Below are positions 12,889-13,786 of a stretch of DNA of 13,786 nucleotides, piece after piece. Position 1 is the stretch's first letter, and each line of letters opens with the position of its first letter. The notes beneath the pieces were generated by a model. The model was given only the letters and a program-made list of their open reading frames with translations. It searched no databases and was not told the origin of the DNA. Source of the stretch: Bacteroidaceae bacterium (GTDB lineage: Bacteria; Bacteroidota; Bacteroidia; Bacteroidales; Bacteroidaceae). The stretch covers positions 1 to 13,786 of the forward strand of contig JAFYMV010000053.1 of the NCBI GenBank assembly GCA_017548225.1, written 5' to 3'. A program made the position numbers and the translations under genes.

Positions 12889-13786
12889 ATGTACAGAACG
12901 AATACTTGTGGAGAGCTCCGCATCTCCAATGTAGGACAAAAGGTCACTTTGGCTGGTTGGGTGCAGCGTACCCGTAAGATGGGTGGTATGACCTTCGTAG
13001 ACCTGCGCGACCGCTACGGCCTCACCCAGTTGGTCTTTGACGAAAACCACGATGCTGCCCTCACCGAGCAGGCCAACAAGCTCGGCCGCGAATATGTGAT
13101 TCAGATCACCGGTACCGTGAGCGAGCGCTCAAGCAAGAACAATAAGATTGAGACAGGCGATATCGAGATCATCGTTGACGCGATGACCGTGCTCAACGCA
13201 TCGCAGACACCTCCCTTCACCATTGAGGACAATACCGACGGTGGCGACGACATCCGCATGAAGTACCGCTACCTCGACCTGCGCCGCAATGCCGTGCGCC
13301 GCAACCTTGAGCTCCGCCACAAGATGGCCTTCGAGGTGCGCCGTTACCTCGACGAGCGCGGCTTCCTTGAGGTAGAGACACCTATCCTCATCGGTTCTAC
13401 CCCTGAGGGTGCACGCGACTTCGTGGTGCCTTCACGCATGAACCCCGGTCAGTTCTACGCCCTTCCCCAGAGCCCGCAGCTCTTCAAGCAGATCTTGATG
13501 GTATCAGGTTTCGACCGCTACTTCCAGATCGTGAAGTGCTTCCGCGATGAGGACCTCCGTGCCGACCGCCAGCCCGAGTTCACACAGATCGACTGCGAGA
13601 TGTCATTCGTAGAGCAGGAAGATGTGATCTCACTCTTCGAGGACATGTCAAAGCACCTGTTCCGTTCTATCCTCGGCATCGAGATGACCGAGCAGTTCCC
13701 CCGCATGACCTGGCACGATGCCATGAAATATTACGGTAGCGACAAGCCCGACCTACGTTTCGATATGCGTTTCGTAGAGCTCATGG
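12889..13786 (+). CDS. aspS: Aspartyl-tRNA synthetase, N-terminal half
   Basis: Charges tRNA-Asp with aspartate; a cytoplasmic class IIb synthetase. The first 299 residues are present and the rest lies beyond the window, about half of the usual 580-600. Visible parts: OB-fold anticodon-binding domain about 1-105 (GWVQRTRKMGGMTFVDLRDR); the class II motif 1 region with YRYLDLRR then VRRYLDERGFLEVETP; the aspartate-site QSPQLFKQ (Q194-Q201); and motif 2 with F218-R219-D220-E221-D222-LRADRQPEF. The bacterial GAD insertion begins near the right edge; motif 3 is not reached. The codon use is strongly C-ending (CTC, CGC, GGC, ATC), in line with high expression. The ATG at 12889 directly follows a heptamer array and an A run. 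Whether the enzyme also charges tRNA-Asn cannot be judged from this part. Confidence 0.97.
   Translation, partial: MYRTNTCGELRISNVGQKVTLAGWVQRTRKMGGMTFVDLRDRYGLTQLVFDENHDAALTEQANKLGREYVIQITGTVSERSSKNNKIETGDIEIIVDAMTVLNASQTPPFTIEDNTDGGDDIRMKYRYLDLRRNAVRRNLELRHKMAFEVRRYLDERGFLEVETPILIGSTPEGARDFVVPSRMNPGQFYALPQSPQLFKQILMVSGFDRYFQIVKCFRDEDLRADRQPEFTQIDCEMSFVEQEDVISLFEDMSKHLFRSILGIEMTEQFPRMTWHDAMKYYGSDKPDLRFDMRFVELM

Overview
The window looks like chromosomal core DNA from a member of the Bacteroidales. The evidence is a 286-residue primary sigma factor lacking region 1.1, TAnnTTTG promoter boxes, no clear Shine-Dalgarno sequences, a DUF4290 gene, and an RprXY-type two-component pair. The genus cannot be read from the sequence. 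I see no tRNA, rRNA, CRISPR array, insertion sequence, prophage or defence system.

Layout. Positions 2-106 hold the possible 3' end of an unrecognised plus-strand gene, followed by a strong hairpin terminator at 211-242. From 7245 down to 264 runs a seven-gene minus-strand cluster, in transcription order: tsaB (tRNA t6A), a DUF4290 gene, murA (peptidoglycan precursor), rimM (16S rRNA maturation), an M23-type membrane-anchored peptidase, dxr (MEP isoprenoid pathway) and rseP (site-2 protease). The likely main promoter is upstream of tsaB, with a possible internal one before the M23 gene, and the terminator at 211-242 closes the cluster. A 57-residue two-helix membrane protein lies on the plus strand at 7437-7610. 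It converges on the rprX-rprY operon (9897 to 7687) across a shared bidirectional terminator. A second minus-strand group runs rpoD, then an exported protein of unknown function, then a clostripain-family lipoprotein. aspS is divergent from rpoD and is cut by the window end.

How the genes fit together. The large cluster couples envelope synthesis (murA, dxr for the undecaprenyl carrier, the M23 protein, rseP) to translation quality functions (tsaB, rimM). rprXY is an envelope-type sensor system. rpoD and aspS are housekeeping genes.

Most notable observations. (1) MurA has Asp in place of the fosfomycin-target Cys. (2) The M23 protein keeps its zinc ligands but has Phe where the HxH catalytic His should be. 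(3) Arrays of 7-bp repeats sit directly against the start codons of rseP, murA and aspS and against the stop codons of dxr and the DUF4290 gene, in inverted polarity. (4) Two genes, rprX and the M23 gene, have a TAnnTTTG box only 3-4 bases before the ATG, which suggests leaderless transcripts. I did not find a self-contained new system; the repeat arrays are the least explained feature.
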